Origin: Penelope pileata
Lineage: Eukaryota; Chordata; Aves; Galliformes; Cracidae
Length of the DNA stretch: 64,000 nt
Direction: 5' to 3'
Assembly (NCBI GenBank): GCA_013396635.1
Contig: WBMW01001276.1
Coordinates: 197,519-261,518 of the forward strand
Shown here in pieces: positions 48,496 through 60,255 of the stretch (the first letter of the stretch is position 1; every line of letters starts with the position of its first letter). The notes under the pieces were generated by a model. It was not told where the DNA came from. It ran no database searches and was given only the letters and a program-made list of their open reading frames with translations. The translations under genes were made by a program, and so were the position numbers.

Positions 48496-51493
48496 TTTTC
48501 CATTGTATATTTCTCAAGCTATAAAACTGAGTCCTTACTCAGATTGGTCAAGCGTGATCCTAGCCTGCTTTCTGTACACTGCTGCACTCTGAGAATTGAG
48601 TTAATATTTTTACAGAATTTTTCTGTTATAATAATGTCTGATTCAGAACAAACTTGTCTGCAGTACCATTCCAAAGGCAGAGTCTTGCAATCCCTATGGC
48701 ATAGGTTGAGTTATAAGGTGAATATTTTTAGAAATAACCTGTAATTTTAGGCTAGGATATAGGGCTTTTTAGAATTATGGTGATTATGGTGGTTCAAAAC
48801 ACATTCTCTTGACCTCAGATGAAGCAGGGAACGTTTTGAAGTGTAATGTATAAGAGCGTTGAAGATTCAGATCTAGTACCAAGAAGAAGAAATGCACAAA
48901 GAGCAGCAAGAAGAGCATATTTTAAATCTAAACAGTGAGTCACTGAGATTGATTTCAATTCTGGCTGAGCTGAATCATTTACTTCTTACTTTTTCCTTTG
49001 TCAGAACAGATGTTCATTATGAGTTGAATAAGTTACCTGATTTATCTTGCAAACAGTCTGATGTACTGCAATGTTTTCAGTCTTCTTTCAAGAATGAATT
49101 CTGTCTTATACAGTAAAGAAAAAGGTGCATTTTGTTACCCTTTCCTTGCTCCCTGTCTAAACTTGTTTCCACTCAGACTTTTGTTACAAGGTTTCTTCTT
49201 CCTGCTTTCTTGCCTGCTCTTGTTCTAGACTGACTCTGTAATGATAACATTTAATGGATTGTGAAAGTTATTTATATTAAAATGATAAGTGAATGTTCTG
49301 GTATTTCCACTTTTGCCCAAAGAATTTAAGTCAAAACAAGGTTGCTACAATTGATCCAGTACTAAATGATGCAGTATTTAATCAATGAGCAAGCAGAGCT
49401 TTTTATAAGTCTGATTTAGAGGCCTAATACTTAATCCAGACTTTTTCCCACCAACACCACCCAAATTAGAGGGTTTAAGTTTCTTCATGCTCTTTGAGGA
49501 CTTTCCCTCCCAGCTGTCACTCTCCATTACTGTTGCTTCTAGACTGATTGCATTGTGAATTATTGGTTTCAGGAGTTTGGCATACATTTAAGCAAGACAT
49601 TTGATAACACGTTTAATATTGCTCTAGACTTCTGATCTTCAGTTAAGTTGTGCAAACTTCTCACATACAAAACAAGTGTTTCTTCCCGCTTTCCCTAAAA
49701 GATATGCTGGGTCTATGTAATAATCAAAGTGAAATGTTGATCAGTATTGAAAGGGAGTGTGTGAAACGGCACAAGAATTAAGGTAACCTTACAAGCAAAA
49801 GGAGACTTTTAGTGTCCAATATTTTGGACACATTTTTGATCAGGTCTTGATTTAACTGATAGAGGAGAAGGCCGTACAGTTGAATTAGAGTGACAAGTTT
49901 GTAAAATGTAATATAGGACTAGGTCACTGTCACAGTTGTACTAGATCAATATTCTTGAATCAGTGAGGAAATCTCTGTTCTCAAATGCAAATGGAAAAAA
50001 AATGGAAGGAGAGAAGATGAAATATTTAGTCATAAATGAAAAATGCTAAATCAATACTACAGTGGCGTTGAATGGATGTTTTTCTCTAAAGAACAACTCA
50101 GTTCTGTCCCATCTTCCAATGTTTCTTTAGGTATCTAAGAGAACTTTTCATTTTTCAAATTGAAGCATCTTCCTGACTGATAGTGGATGTCTGGAAAGCA
50201 GTTCTCTTGAATGGGTGACAACTCAGGAATCTTATACTCTGAGTAGATGTTTTTGTTATTGCTGTTGCTTTGGCATTGTGTTCTGCATAGTTGTGGTACT
50301 TACACCACAGATATGTATAAATAAATTTGAAGTAAGTTCAATTTTGTTCTAAATCATCTTCAGATAGATCTTCTACTTTTACATTGTCTCTTTTCAGTCA
50401 TATATATTTATTTGAGAAGGAAAATGAGGGAAATAGTTTTCATTAATTAGTACAATCTAACACCTTACTCCTACCAATCAGAGCACTTTCCTTCCTTGGC
50501 CTAAGAAAGTATTCACAATGCATGTTTTCAGACTTACTCCTGATCTTCTTTGCCCTAACATAGCTTTTTTTCCTCTGTTACTTTGAGAAGGAAATGAAAG
50601 TCTTGTGACTACATTGATGATAAAACTGAAAAACTGTGCTCTCAAATGCATAATGGAACTTGATCTATATCCCCTAAGCTTGAAAATCCAGGATAAGTGC
50701 TAAATTATTGAGAAGAAGTAGTCACAGCAAGACTGTCCTTGAAAACAATTTAATGCTGCTGAAAATGCTATTTGAATCAAGACCATTTCTTTAGTTCCTG
50801 TATTGCAAACAAGTTTGTTCCCTGATAGTCTGTCTTTCAGAGAAATGAGTATTGCTGATTGTCTAAATAACTTTAAATATTTTTATAAAGGTGACAAATA
50901 TTTTCATCCTTTGCTATGAGTACAGAAGCTTCTTTTGCTCCATCCCTTACTCTGAGAAAGCAAATGAGATCAGAGATGAGGCTTCTTGTGCAGAGAATTC
51001 TTTTCAATCAATCCATAAATTACACGAACACGCTCAGATTAAGTCTGAAAGGCGGCAACATTTGCCTTCCTGAAGTAGTGACAATTTCCTTATTCTGCTC
51101 CTGATCTTGACAACATCATTCTATAACTGGTGAATGGTCGTTCCTTCACGGCCTGCAGACAGTGCCTGAATTGGCACATCTCATTTTGTGTTGATCAACC
51201 TTGAAAGCTGGCAGAGTATTCAGACTTAAACGGGGTGAGGAGAGATAACTTAAATTGGTATGCATTTTCAATATTTTTAAGATTTTATATTTTCTTCTGA
51301 TATCTCACAGAAAACAGAAAAAAGGTCAGAAAAAATAACATTTGGGTTTTGCAATGCTTTTCAAAACATTAAAGCTCTTGCAAACAGTTTTGAGGACACT
51401 AATAACTAAGCAGATGGTTTACCCTCAAAAACCCTAGGACAGCTCAAGCAGTGAGTAGCAGTGGTCTGCTATGGCACCTGGTGATGTACAAAC
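48496..51493. other. Unannotated region
   Basis: No recognised repeat or gene. Frames of 60-74 codons (for example 48892-49116) have no motif. Confidence 0.45.
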
Positions 51494-52009
51494 TGTCCTG
51501 TGCTGGTTGAAACGGATCACAAAATGGTGAGTTGAGAAAGCAAGATAACAAAATGGTGGGTGGAGAAACTCCAGCAGGCATTGGAATTGTGCCCAGCTGG
51601 ATGAGCCTGCAGCCATTGGGGAAGGTTAGATGTTAGGAGTACTGTTTTGGCCACCTGCCCATCCACCCTCCTGAGACTGAGGGGGGCAAAGACTGGTGCT
51701 TGTCCATTTGATGGCATGAGGGTCTCCTTCAGTGCCTAGCTCCTCTGGCTGAATGTTCACTTGGGCTGGCATTAAATTTCCTGAGGTAAAACTTGAGATT
51801 GTTCTGCCTGTAAGATCTATATGTAATTGTGTCCTTGTGGAGAAGCGAGGAACCACTTGAACAAAAGTTCATGCCCTTTAGACTTCCTACCTGCTTCTTT
51901 CTTTGTACTGTTTATATCCGGGGTATCATAACTTGTTTTCCATGCACAAATAATAAAATAATGGTATAAGCACTCCTTTGTGAGGCTTCTTTATTCCAAA
52001 ACTTGACAT
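51494..52009 (+). mobile_element. Probable ERV solo LTR
   Basis: The interval starts TGTCCTGTGCTGGTTGAAAC and ends CCAAAACTTGACA, giving TG...CA ends. It contains a TTTATAT promoter-like stretch near 51910 and a clean AATAAA at 51952-51957. A GT/TTCTTT-rich downstream part follows, in the order expected for U3-R-U5. ACAAAATGG is repeated near 51519 and 51548. No copy elsewhere in the window confirms it, and boundaries and class are uncertain. Confidence 0.4.
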
Positions 52010-52769
52010 GATTTTAGGTATCCTTAGTCACGGAGAATGTGAAGTGAGGAGAAAACTGTGTCAAGGACTGAGTTTGATGCTTTTGAGTTGAGATTAATTT
52101 GTTTGAATTTAACAAATTAATTTAACAAATTGTTTTGTTTTTAAGGCTGGTGATGACATTGAACTTAAAGCAAGGAGACTGGCTAATGGAAGCGGTTATG
52201 GAAGTGGAAGTGACAGCAGCTAAAGTGGAAGGGAAAACTGAAGATTTAAAGTGCCAGAAATAAGTGGGTGAGAAGATGAGTAATTTCCCTTTCACAACGC
52301 TATGAAAACTGATGCACAATCTGCCTGGTTATGGAGACTTAATAATACCTGTAAGTTGATATGTTCTCTGAGGATAAAAATCGGGAGACAGTTTTGAAGT
52401 AATATTACTAGATTGACTAGTCTACAGTAATGAGCAGAGCTGTGGAACATGTTTGAAAGTACTGGACAAATGAGATTCAGATCCAAATGTGAACTGTAAT
52501 GATAGCTATTGTCATACCAATAGTTAGCTTCAGGTTTGGGGGTAAAAGGTGCTAGAGACAAGCTCAAGTGTGAATAGTTGATATGTAAACCACTAAACAA
52601 CATTTTGGTTGCTGCTAGATTACTGACCTGATTCTGCTGACTGATGTAGATTAAGGTAACCTGTGATCGGTTACCTTGGCTGTCTGCCAGATGCCCACCT
52701 AGCAAGACTCTCCTCAGCAAGACAGAGAGAATATAAGATGAAAAAAATCATGGGTCACTGAAAACACCT
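52010..52769. other. Unannotated region
   Basis: Nothing recognised. A short tandem repeat of AATTTAACAAATT lies near 52105-52130. A minus-strand frame of 142 codons (52292-52720) has no motif I recognise. Confidence 0.4.
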
Positions 52770-53295
52770 TCCTTCTCTCTCTTCCCTTTCTGAACCTCAG
52801 TCCTTAGTTTATGGCTCTTATGCCATCACGCTGCTCCCCCCAAGTAGTGCAGGAGGGTGGGGAAATGGGGGTTGCAGTCAGTCCATAACTAGTCCTCTCT
52901 GCCATACCTTCTTCCTCACACCTTTTCCCTGCTCCAGTGTGGGGTCTCTTTGGGGATACAGTTCAGTCTTTCATGTTCTGCTCCATTGTGGGCCTTTTCC
53001 ATGGGCTGATCAGGAGCTAATCCAGCATGGGTCCTTCCCAGGAGGTGCAGACTTCTCCAGTGTAAGTCCACCACAGGCTGCAATTCCTGCCAGATAATCT
53101 GCTCTCTGGGTGGGATTTCCATGGGCTGCGTCTTCCTTTGGGTCACATCCACCTGCAGTCTGAATATCTACTTCCATGTATTCTTCTGTGGACTGCAGGG
53201 GAACAACCATGTCTTTCTCCATCATGGGCTGTGTGGGAAATCTCCGTTCTGGTGCCTGGAGCACCAGCACTCTTTTCTCTCAGCTGCTTCACAAT

Positions 53296-53340
<45 letters not shown>

Positions 53341-53460
53341 AACACTTTCTTACACATATTATCACATTGATGCTGTAACTGTGACTGGTGGTTCAACTGT
53401 GTCCTACGGCTAGTCTGTTTTGGAGTTGGCTGGAACTGGCCCTGTCCAACATCAGGACAT
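52770..53460 (-). mobile_element. ERV-derived repeat with recurring motif
   Basis: Read on the minus strand, the sequence repeats variants of a CCCATGCTGG/CCCACACTGGAGCAG motif (near 52930, 53025, 53055) and a CAGCCCATGG motif (near 52990, 53118, 53222). They are spaced roughly 60-100 bases apart. I associate this degenerate tandem-motif sequence with avian endogenous retrovirus non-coding internal regions. The distal part (53410-53445, TTGGAGTTGGCTGGAACTGG) fits the same element. Minus-strand frames at 52916-53270 are incidental and encode no viral protein I recognise. T37 plus A9 interrupts it at 53297-53342. Confidence 0.55.
53297..53342. repeat. Poly(T)37 followed by poly(A)9
   Basis: A 37-base T homopolymer runs directly into nine A. 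It sits inside the ERV-derived repeat. A hairpin or slippage origin is possible, and length errors in assembly are likely at such a tract. Confidence 0.85.
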
Positions 53461-53599
53461 CTCTTGATCTACACTTGGTAGTCTAACTTGCTGAAGGTTT
53501 GTTTTCTTCCTCTGGTCAAAGTCTCAACAGTTTTATTTGGACTCAGCTTTTAAACATCTCTTTACTGTGTGGTTATGTAAGAGTGTTAAGTACTTTGTA

Positions 53600-55800
53600 T
53601 GCTAGCACAGAACTTTGCTCATGAAGCTCCTGTTCACCTTCTCAGTGTGTGTTTCCTATTAATGGCAGCTTTGCATTCTAGCGTACCAGTTGATCTCCAT
53701 TTTGGTGTCACTTGTAAACTTTGAAGGCCTAATTCGTTTCGCTGTCTGAGTTGTAGGTGAACATGTTGATGAATAGCATTGAAGTTTGAGGAACACTGCT
53801 CATAGCTGACTGCTAGTTAAACACTGAAAGGTTGATTACTGCTCTCTGAATCCAATTATCTAAGTTCTCCCCATCTTGGAGTCTCCCTATCCAATCCACA
53901 TCTCTTATGTTTAGCTACAAGGAGATTATAGGATGATTATATTCATTCTGAATACCTTTTGAAACACAAAAGAAGCAATACAAACTGCTTTTCCCTTATT
54001 CAAGCAGTCATCTCATAATAGAAAGTGATAAAGTTAGTCAGGTACAGGATTTGTGCTTAGTAAATCTGTGCAGTCTGGTTCTATGTCCTTCATGTGCCTT
54101 GAATGGCTTTGAGGCCTGTTGTAATCTTCTAAGGGACAGAAATATGGCTGACTGTCCTGTAGTTTTTCCCAGTCCTTTTCCGAGACCTTTTGGGGATTTA
54201 AGATCACTCTTTCTAGTTGCTTTTTCTAGTTCTGTGGGAGCTAGTTCTCTGCTCACTTTAGTCTTTGTAAGCTGCTAAAACAGTCTTATGATGACTGTAG
54301 CCAGGTTACTTAGCACCACTGGGTATTTGGTTAGCTGCTTTGGGCCTGTACATGCTCACATTATTCAAGTAGGCCCCAGCTCATTTTTCTTCAGGTCACA
54401 CCTTTCTTCCTCACACCCTGCTACTGAGAGTGTGGACCTAGAATATCTGGAAGCAGAGCTTGCCTATTAAGAAGGAGGCAAAGGAGGGACAAAGTACTAC
54501 TCCTTGTAGGGTACTAGGCTACCAGCTGCCCTCAGTACAGAGCCAAAGCTTTTCTTGGCATTCCTTTTGCTGCAATGTACTGGTATCTTCCTACTGTTCC
54601 TGACTTATATTTCCAGTTTCAACTTCAGCAAAGTTTTGGCCTTTTCAAATGTTTCTAGATTTCTTGTAATAAATGGCAATGCATCCACTTCTTGTAGCCT
54701 TTTTTCTTGTAATTGAGCTCAGTCAGGGTTCTTTATCCAGCCAGGACACTTCCTGCTGTGCCTTGCATATTTTCTTGCACTTAAGATTGTTTGATCCAAA
54801 ACTTGATTTACTTTCTTTGATCATCATCTTTGTGCTTCAAGGAGACTATCCTTGAAGATCAATCGGCATGAGCTCCGCAGGGCAACTTGTGGAAACCTGC
54901 CAACCATTCCCTAAATAGACTGAGCTCTGCTGAAGTCCAGACCCTGAAGTCCGGGGTCTGTCTTTTGCTGCTTGGTTTCCTGTCTTTCCTTAAGATCCTA
55001 AGTTCTGCACAGTGAAGACAACTGCAGCATAAGCTTTCAGTGACTATCACAGCTGTGACTTAACACAGCTGTGTTCTTTCTGAGGAGCAGCAGAGCATTT
55101 CCCAATCTGGCCTGTCCTACGCAGTCATGAAAAAAATCCCCTTTCTGTGACTTTCTATGCAGTATTGGTTTCCCAGTGATACTAAAGTGGACAGTCTTCT
55201 TTGAGAGCCAAGATATAACTGGAACATCTTCCAGCTGTCTAATATTTTGTCCACCTCTTTTTTGGATAGCTATCATAGATCTTCATTAGCATCTCCCTTT
55301 TTGACTTCTTGCTAATACTGTTTGACTATCACAGGAAACTCAATGTGTTCATTTTGTTTCTTTATGCAGAATGCAATCTTTTTCATCTTTTCCTAAAAAT
55401 CCTTTACCCATCTGTCTCAACTCCATTCTTGAAAACTGTTGTTTTCATTTGTTGCCCAATGTTGTCAGGTAGCATCAATGTTCCTTCTCAGCAGCCTTCT
55501 CTTTGAAGATCCCTGTGTTTGCAGAAATCAAAGCCCTCTGCCCACTACAGAGTCATGTGTTGACTGACAGAATGTATCTGTTCCTGCCACAGCCCTTCTC
55601 CTTGAATTGACTGAGGCTAGCTAACTGCAGGCCCCTGTCTGATTCAGCTGAGTCCTTGGAGCCATGTAATTGCCCTTGATATTCTCTGTCTCACTTAGCA
55701 GAATTATTCATGGCTATGAGAATGGGCAACAAGGAGCGGTAATTCAACAGCTATGTGAGCTTCAGCATTCTCTGAAAAGTTGAGGATCCAGGCCCTGAAA
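53600..55800 (-). mobile_element. Ancient CR1 LINE body, RT to ORF1 esterase
   Basis: A heavily decayed CR1-type element is read on the minus strand. Near 53702-53719 the RT catalytic block survives as KFTSDTK, in place of the usual K-F-A-D-D-T-K. Next to it, 53720-53960 keeps the order of RT blocks around F-N-I-F-I and the upstream hydrophobic region. 54040-54250 and 54830-55250 match by eye the upstream pol/endonuclease-side sequence of avian CR1. Examples are CTTGAAGATCAATC, CTGCTGAAGTCCAG and CTTCCAGCTGTCTA on the plus strand. At 55540-55760 the minus strand reads a degraded CR1 ORF1 esterase-like (SGNH) domain: an N-N-S-A-K block at the site of the family's H-V-G-T-N-D motif, then ENIKGNYMAP. 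Many stops and shifts. The 3' end is missing. Its boundaries are approximate. Confidence 0.65.
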
Positions 55801-57115
55801 AAGCATGATATCTCCTGAAACAATAAATCTGCTTGAAAGATTTGTTTGTATGCCAGCATTCATCTGTGCTGACTAGTTCTTTCAGCCATTTTTTTTGTGC
55901 ATATATGCAGTATAACGAAGATACGGTAATGATTTTATTGATTTTACAGAAAATAAACCTCAGTAGAAATAAAATAAAACAAAATAGAAACTATTTCCCA
56001 CTATTCCCCTTAAGGAACTGAATGACTCCATTTGCATAACTGGAGACTTCTTGTTGGAAGTAACTTTATGAAAGTTATATTTGAACGAAGATGGTCTGCT
56101 TCTTAATGTGTATTGTTAAAGTACCAGTTTCACATGCAGAACTGCATTCTCTTTGATAAGAATATTGTCACTTCAATTTTAAGTTCCTAAAATCTAACGG
56201 CTGTTCTTTCTTATAGACTTTTACAGCTTATTTCCTGACACTTCAGTAAATGTGCAGCTTGGCCTAGAAGTCTGGATTAAAAGGTAACTGAGTTTCAAGC
56301 CTAATGAATGTGAAGGGCCAGTTTTGCCCCAGCCTTCTGTTTGATGTTCATAGAAGCTTACAGAGATAAAGGACTGAAGTTTCAGACCTGGTGCTGCTTA
56401 GCCATCTGCATTTGAATATTTCTTGAAGAGGCCTTTCAATCTGTCTAGATAGCAGAAAAACTGGACTGAAGTTCTCCGCCTATGGAGCTTTGAGTTCTTT
56501 GCATTTAGGAAAATGTCTGGTTTTTTAGCAGTTGAAGTAAAGATTTAGTTTCCTATAATTAGGAAATCAGCTTCAGAGTTTATCTTTTGATATAGAATGG
56601 ATAACTTAAAAGACGATAAAAGGAAAGAAAGTAGGAAGTCTTTAAAACTGAAAAAAAACTTCTAATGGAAAAGAGTAGAATATCCAAGCACTCTATCCTC
56701 ATTCTGTAGTCAGGCTTTTGTGAGCTGACTTAGAAAAGGGAATTCTTCTGGAAACTGATTAAAAATCAGAAAATGAGTTATCAAAACAATTATTTCAAGA
56801 ACCATGACAATTATTAGCCTGTTTTGTTCGTTAGAGAAAATGAGGAATACTTATGCTAGATGAGGGAATTGTACTTCAGTGTCCAGGACAGGAGTCTGCT
56901 TTAAACTGTTAAAGCAGAATGTCTACTCTTTCATTTTAACAGCTGTACAAAACTGTTCTGGTGGTCTCTAAATACTGACTTGCATTCCAGCTAAACAACA
57001 TTCCCACTTCAAGTTTAGAAAGAAAACTAATGTTTCACCAACTTCTTTCCCCATGCTTAGCTACTTGGTGAGCTGAACCAGATAGAGAAGACAGATAATC
57101 TCTGCAATCATGCAC
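55801..57115. other. Unannotated region
   Basis: No recognised repeat or gene. It is AT-rich with only short frames. Confidence 0.45.
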
Positions 57116-57304
57116 TGTGGTTTACCTCAGCAGGCACTTAAGTGCCACACAGCTGTTCACTCTCTGCACCCTGTAGTGAGATGAGAGAGAAAATCTAAAA
57201 AAGACAAAACTTGTGGGTTGAGATAAAGAAACTTTAACAAGACAGAAAAAGAAGGGAAAATAGTAAATATAAAAGAATATTCAAAATTAGTTAAGTACAA
57301 TGGC
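57116..57304 (-). mobile_element. ERVL-like LTR 3' fragment
   Basis: On the plus strand the fragment begins TGTGGTTTACCTCAGCAG, then GCCACACAGCTGTTCACTC and TGTGGGTTGAGATAAA. It parallels 45431-45590 (TGTCGTGGTTTGACTCAGCA, CCACACAGTTATTCACTC, GTGGGTTGAGATAAA). It is therefore the 3' third of the same LTR family in minus orientation. It is cut off where the plus-strand CR1 begins, and the rest of the LTR is not found beyond that CR1. Confidence 0.72.
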
Positions 57305-57314
57305 AACCCATTGA

Positions 57315-57700
57315 ATGGCTGAGCAAACTGGGTCTGTTCAGAACGGAGAAGAGAGGACTGAGAAGGGATCTTGTCAATGCCTATAAATGTCTTAAGTGCA
57401 AGAGGCAAAGGGACATAGCCAGACTCTTTTCAGTGGTGTATGGGGACAGGACAAGGGGAAATGGCCACAAACTGGAGCATAGGAAGTTCCGCGCCAATAT
57501 GCATAAGAACTTCTTCACAGTGAGGGTGACAGAGCACTGGAATGGGCTGCCCAGGGAGGTTGTGGAGTCTCCTTCTCTGGAGATATTCAAGACTCATCTG
57601 GACGCCTACTTGTGTGACCTGCTCTAGGGAACGTGCTTTGGCAGGGGGGTTGGACTCGATGATCTCTAGAGGTCCCTTCCGGCCCCTGTGATTCTGTGAT
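57315..57700 (+). mobile_element. 5'-truncated CR1 LINE
   Basis: About 385 bp. It begins at the block encoding L-G-L-F-R (CTGGGTCTGTTCAGAACGGA) and continues through R-G-N-G-H-K-L-E-H-R-K-F-R. The frame (57433-57627) is open to the natural pol stop, closing with S-P-S-L-E-I-F-K-T-H-L-D-A-Y-L. The tail has GGTTGGACTCGATGATCTCT, AGAGGTCCCTTCCGGCCCCT and ends ATTCTGTGATT. It is the same subfamily as 36129-36810. Confidence 0.93.
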
Positions 57701-57702
57701 TT

Positions 57703-59527
57703 GATTTTCATTGTTAATAATTTGACTGGTTAGTGTCACACTATTGCTTTGCTAGAAAAGCTAACTATAATGACATATTTAAGCCTTATGTAGTATGGTA
57801 ATTCATTGTAGGGGAAGAATGACAGTCAAAGCATATGGGTTCTGCTGAGGACATCAGTTCACTTAAAATGTTACAGTTTATGCCCACATACTTGTATAAA
57901 TGATTTCTTTATTGTAGTATTTGCTAATATGTGTTTTGTGAATGCTGAAATATTCTGGGCAGAATCTTGGATCCACAGAATTCTGAAGTCTTCCAGTTAT
58001 ACTGAATGCAGACACATCTTGTGGGTACCCTGATGATGCTGATAGCTGAATGGTGAAGTGTCATGGAACTTGCATAAACATCAATATGAGAATATACTAA
58101 ATTATTAAAGTCCAAAATAAGTATCTACAATGCAACTGGAATTCATCTATGTTGAAGCAGATATGACAAATATTCTTCCCTACTTCTGAGGGTAAATAAA
58201 AACTAAAAAGTTTCCAAAACCGCATCTAAGATTTCATCTTCCTTGACCTGCCTTCTTATCTCATTTCAGTCTTTGCAGAGGAAGACGACTTGGATTGTCA
58301 TGTTATGGCACTGAGTGTGTTTTCAAATAACAGAACTGAACCACTGAGAGCATGCATTTAAAATTGAAAATGTATTTGAAAAGCAACTACTTTCCTACTT
58401 TGTTCTACTCTGCTCATGGTCTACTATGAACATGAGCAAGACCAGCTGAGAGTAAATGAAAATGAGATGTAGAAAGAATAAAAGGTTTCTTCATTCTTTC
58501 AGGAAAATTGAGTGAAATATATTTGGTTAAAATGAAAACCAGTTCTATTGTAATCTTGGCTTCATATTCAAGTAGTTAAAATGTAATCCTTAGCTCAATT
58601 TGCAAGCTAGTCAAGGACAGAGAAATAACTGAAGCATGTGCACATAAATAAGAGCTAGGCAATAAAAAGACTCTAGACCTACTGTTGCATTATATGCAAT
58701 CTCTTTTGAAAAGGATTATTTATTTCTAAAGCAGTAGGCAGACAAAAACTATTGTATTTACAGGATACAATCCGTGTGGGGGTAAAATAGTGTTATTAAA
58801 GAAAATCCCTCTTGAAGCAACACTGAGGGTTTTGTTATATCCCCAAACCCAGTCTTAGTTACAGGCATCTCTTCAGCATGAGAGGCATCTTCTCATAATG
58901 GCAATTCCTGATTTTAAAGTTTTCATAAGACTTCATATTATATCTGAAAGATTCTGCTACCACTTTATAGTATTCAGATGCCTTTCAAGTTGTAGGAGAA
59001 ACAAGGAACTTATGTATTATTTTTTCTGGAGGAAATAGCATATTTAGTTAAATTCTTAAGCTATCATTCATATGTTTTATGGAAGTACAGCAGAATTTGT
59101 TGATACTATTTACATTTCTTACAAAGAATGAACTTGTCTCATTATATAAAGTGCAGATTGAAAAGTCTGCCTGTGTTCAGTGTAGTGTTGTTGAAAAACC
59201 TGAATTTCTATGAAACTAGTCTCATTTTGTGGCTCTGAAATAATGTGAAGCCCAAAGTAGTCAGTCTAGTTTGGGACATCATGCTAAGTTTCCTTTAGCT
59301 TAAAAGTCAAGCTTTAGGGATTGACCTGGCTGACAGTGTATGTGTACATATTGAAGACTAAGTGCCGGTAACTGGATAGAGTCTGACTGCTTCCTTACTA
59401 GCTGATTTGAAGGTATACTGACTGCTGAGTAGGATAAGAGGCCTGGTAGTCAGATACAGAAGAGACTGTAGGCTTCCATAGAGCTCCTATGGTCAAGTAC
59501 TGGAGAGATCAGATGACACAGGGCCAT
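57703..59527. other. Unannotated region
   Basis: No recognised repeat or gene in about 1.8 kb of AT-rich sequence. Confidence 0.45.
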
Positions 59528-59592
59528 CTTGGGGTTGGACTCAATTATCTCTAGAGGTCCCTTCCAACCCCTACAATTCTGCGATTCTGTGA
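59528..59592 (+). mobile_element. CR1 LINE 3' tip
   Basis: Only the last 65 bases of a CR1 are present: TTGGGGTTGGACTCAATTAT, CTCTAGAGGTCCCTTCCAAC and the terminal ATTCTGCGATTCTGTGAT. This is an extreme 5' truncation. The tail matches the subfamily at 57315-57700. Confidence 0.82.
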
Positions 59593-60177
59593 TCTTCCTG
59601 ATAGATTTAGTTTCTGAGGCCACCTACATATGTGTTTGTGTATGAAAAGTCAACTACAGACTCCATCCTGATCTGCCATGTGGAAGAAGCACAGTCAAAC
59701 ACCTGTGCCATTCACTTTGTGCTGTGTGTCTTCATTGCATGTTGATCTGTGGCTGGCCGCATTCATGTGCATGCCAACGGGAGATAAATGTTCAGATGCA
59801 CTAGCTGATGTTATTGCTACAACCTCCATGCTCACAAAACAGACAGTGAAGGCAATTAGTAGTAGCAAAGACTGGAAATGTAGAAAAGTAGGTACAGATT
59901 TCCATGGTTACTAAATATAGGTGAATTAATCAGATACTGTCACATAATGCATATATATTCACTAAGCTTCCTGATTAGTGATCCTGTCTTGTTTTCAGAG
60001 ATAATGATACAACACTATCCAAAGTAAAAAGGCTTCAGTTTAGTTATTATGTTCATACTAAAGACGGGAAGCACACATTAGTGTATCAGTTGTCTACTAA
60101 TGTTTTCTTTATTCTCATGCTTCCAGAAATTCTCAGTGATTTCAGTCAATTTGGGAGGAGATGGGGGGAGGAATAGC

Positions 60178-60216
60178 AAAACAAACAAACAAACAAACAA
60201 ACAAACAAAAAAAACC
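60178..60216. repeat. (AAAC)n microsatellite
   Basis: About seven AAAC units grade into an A run. It is simple sequence. Confidence 0.85.
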
Positions 60217-60240
60217 ATTCAAAACCTTACATCAGTAACC

Positions 60241-60255
60241 TTTTTTTTTTTTTTT
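60241..60255. repeat. Poly(T) tract, T15
   Basis: A homopolymer run shortly downstream of the AAAC array. Confidence 0.85.

Noticed and set aside
52292..52720. Minus-strand 142-codon frame
   Set aside because: No recognisable domain, low-complexity composition and no splice or promoter context; not called as a gene.
52916..53270. Minus-strand frames of 78-86 codons
   Set aside because: They arise from the repeated-motif ERV-derived sequence and match no viral or host protein that I recognise.
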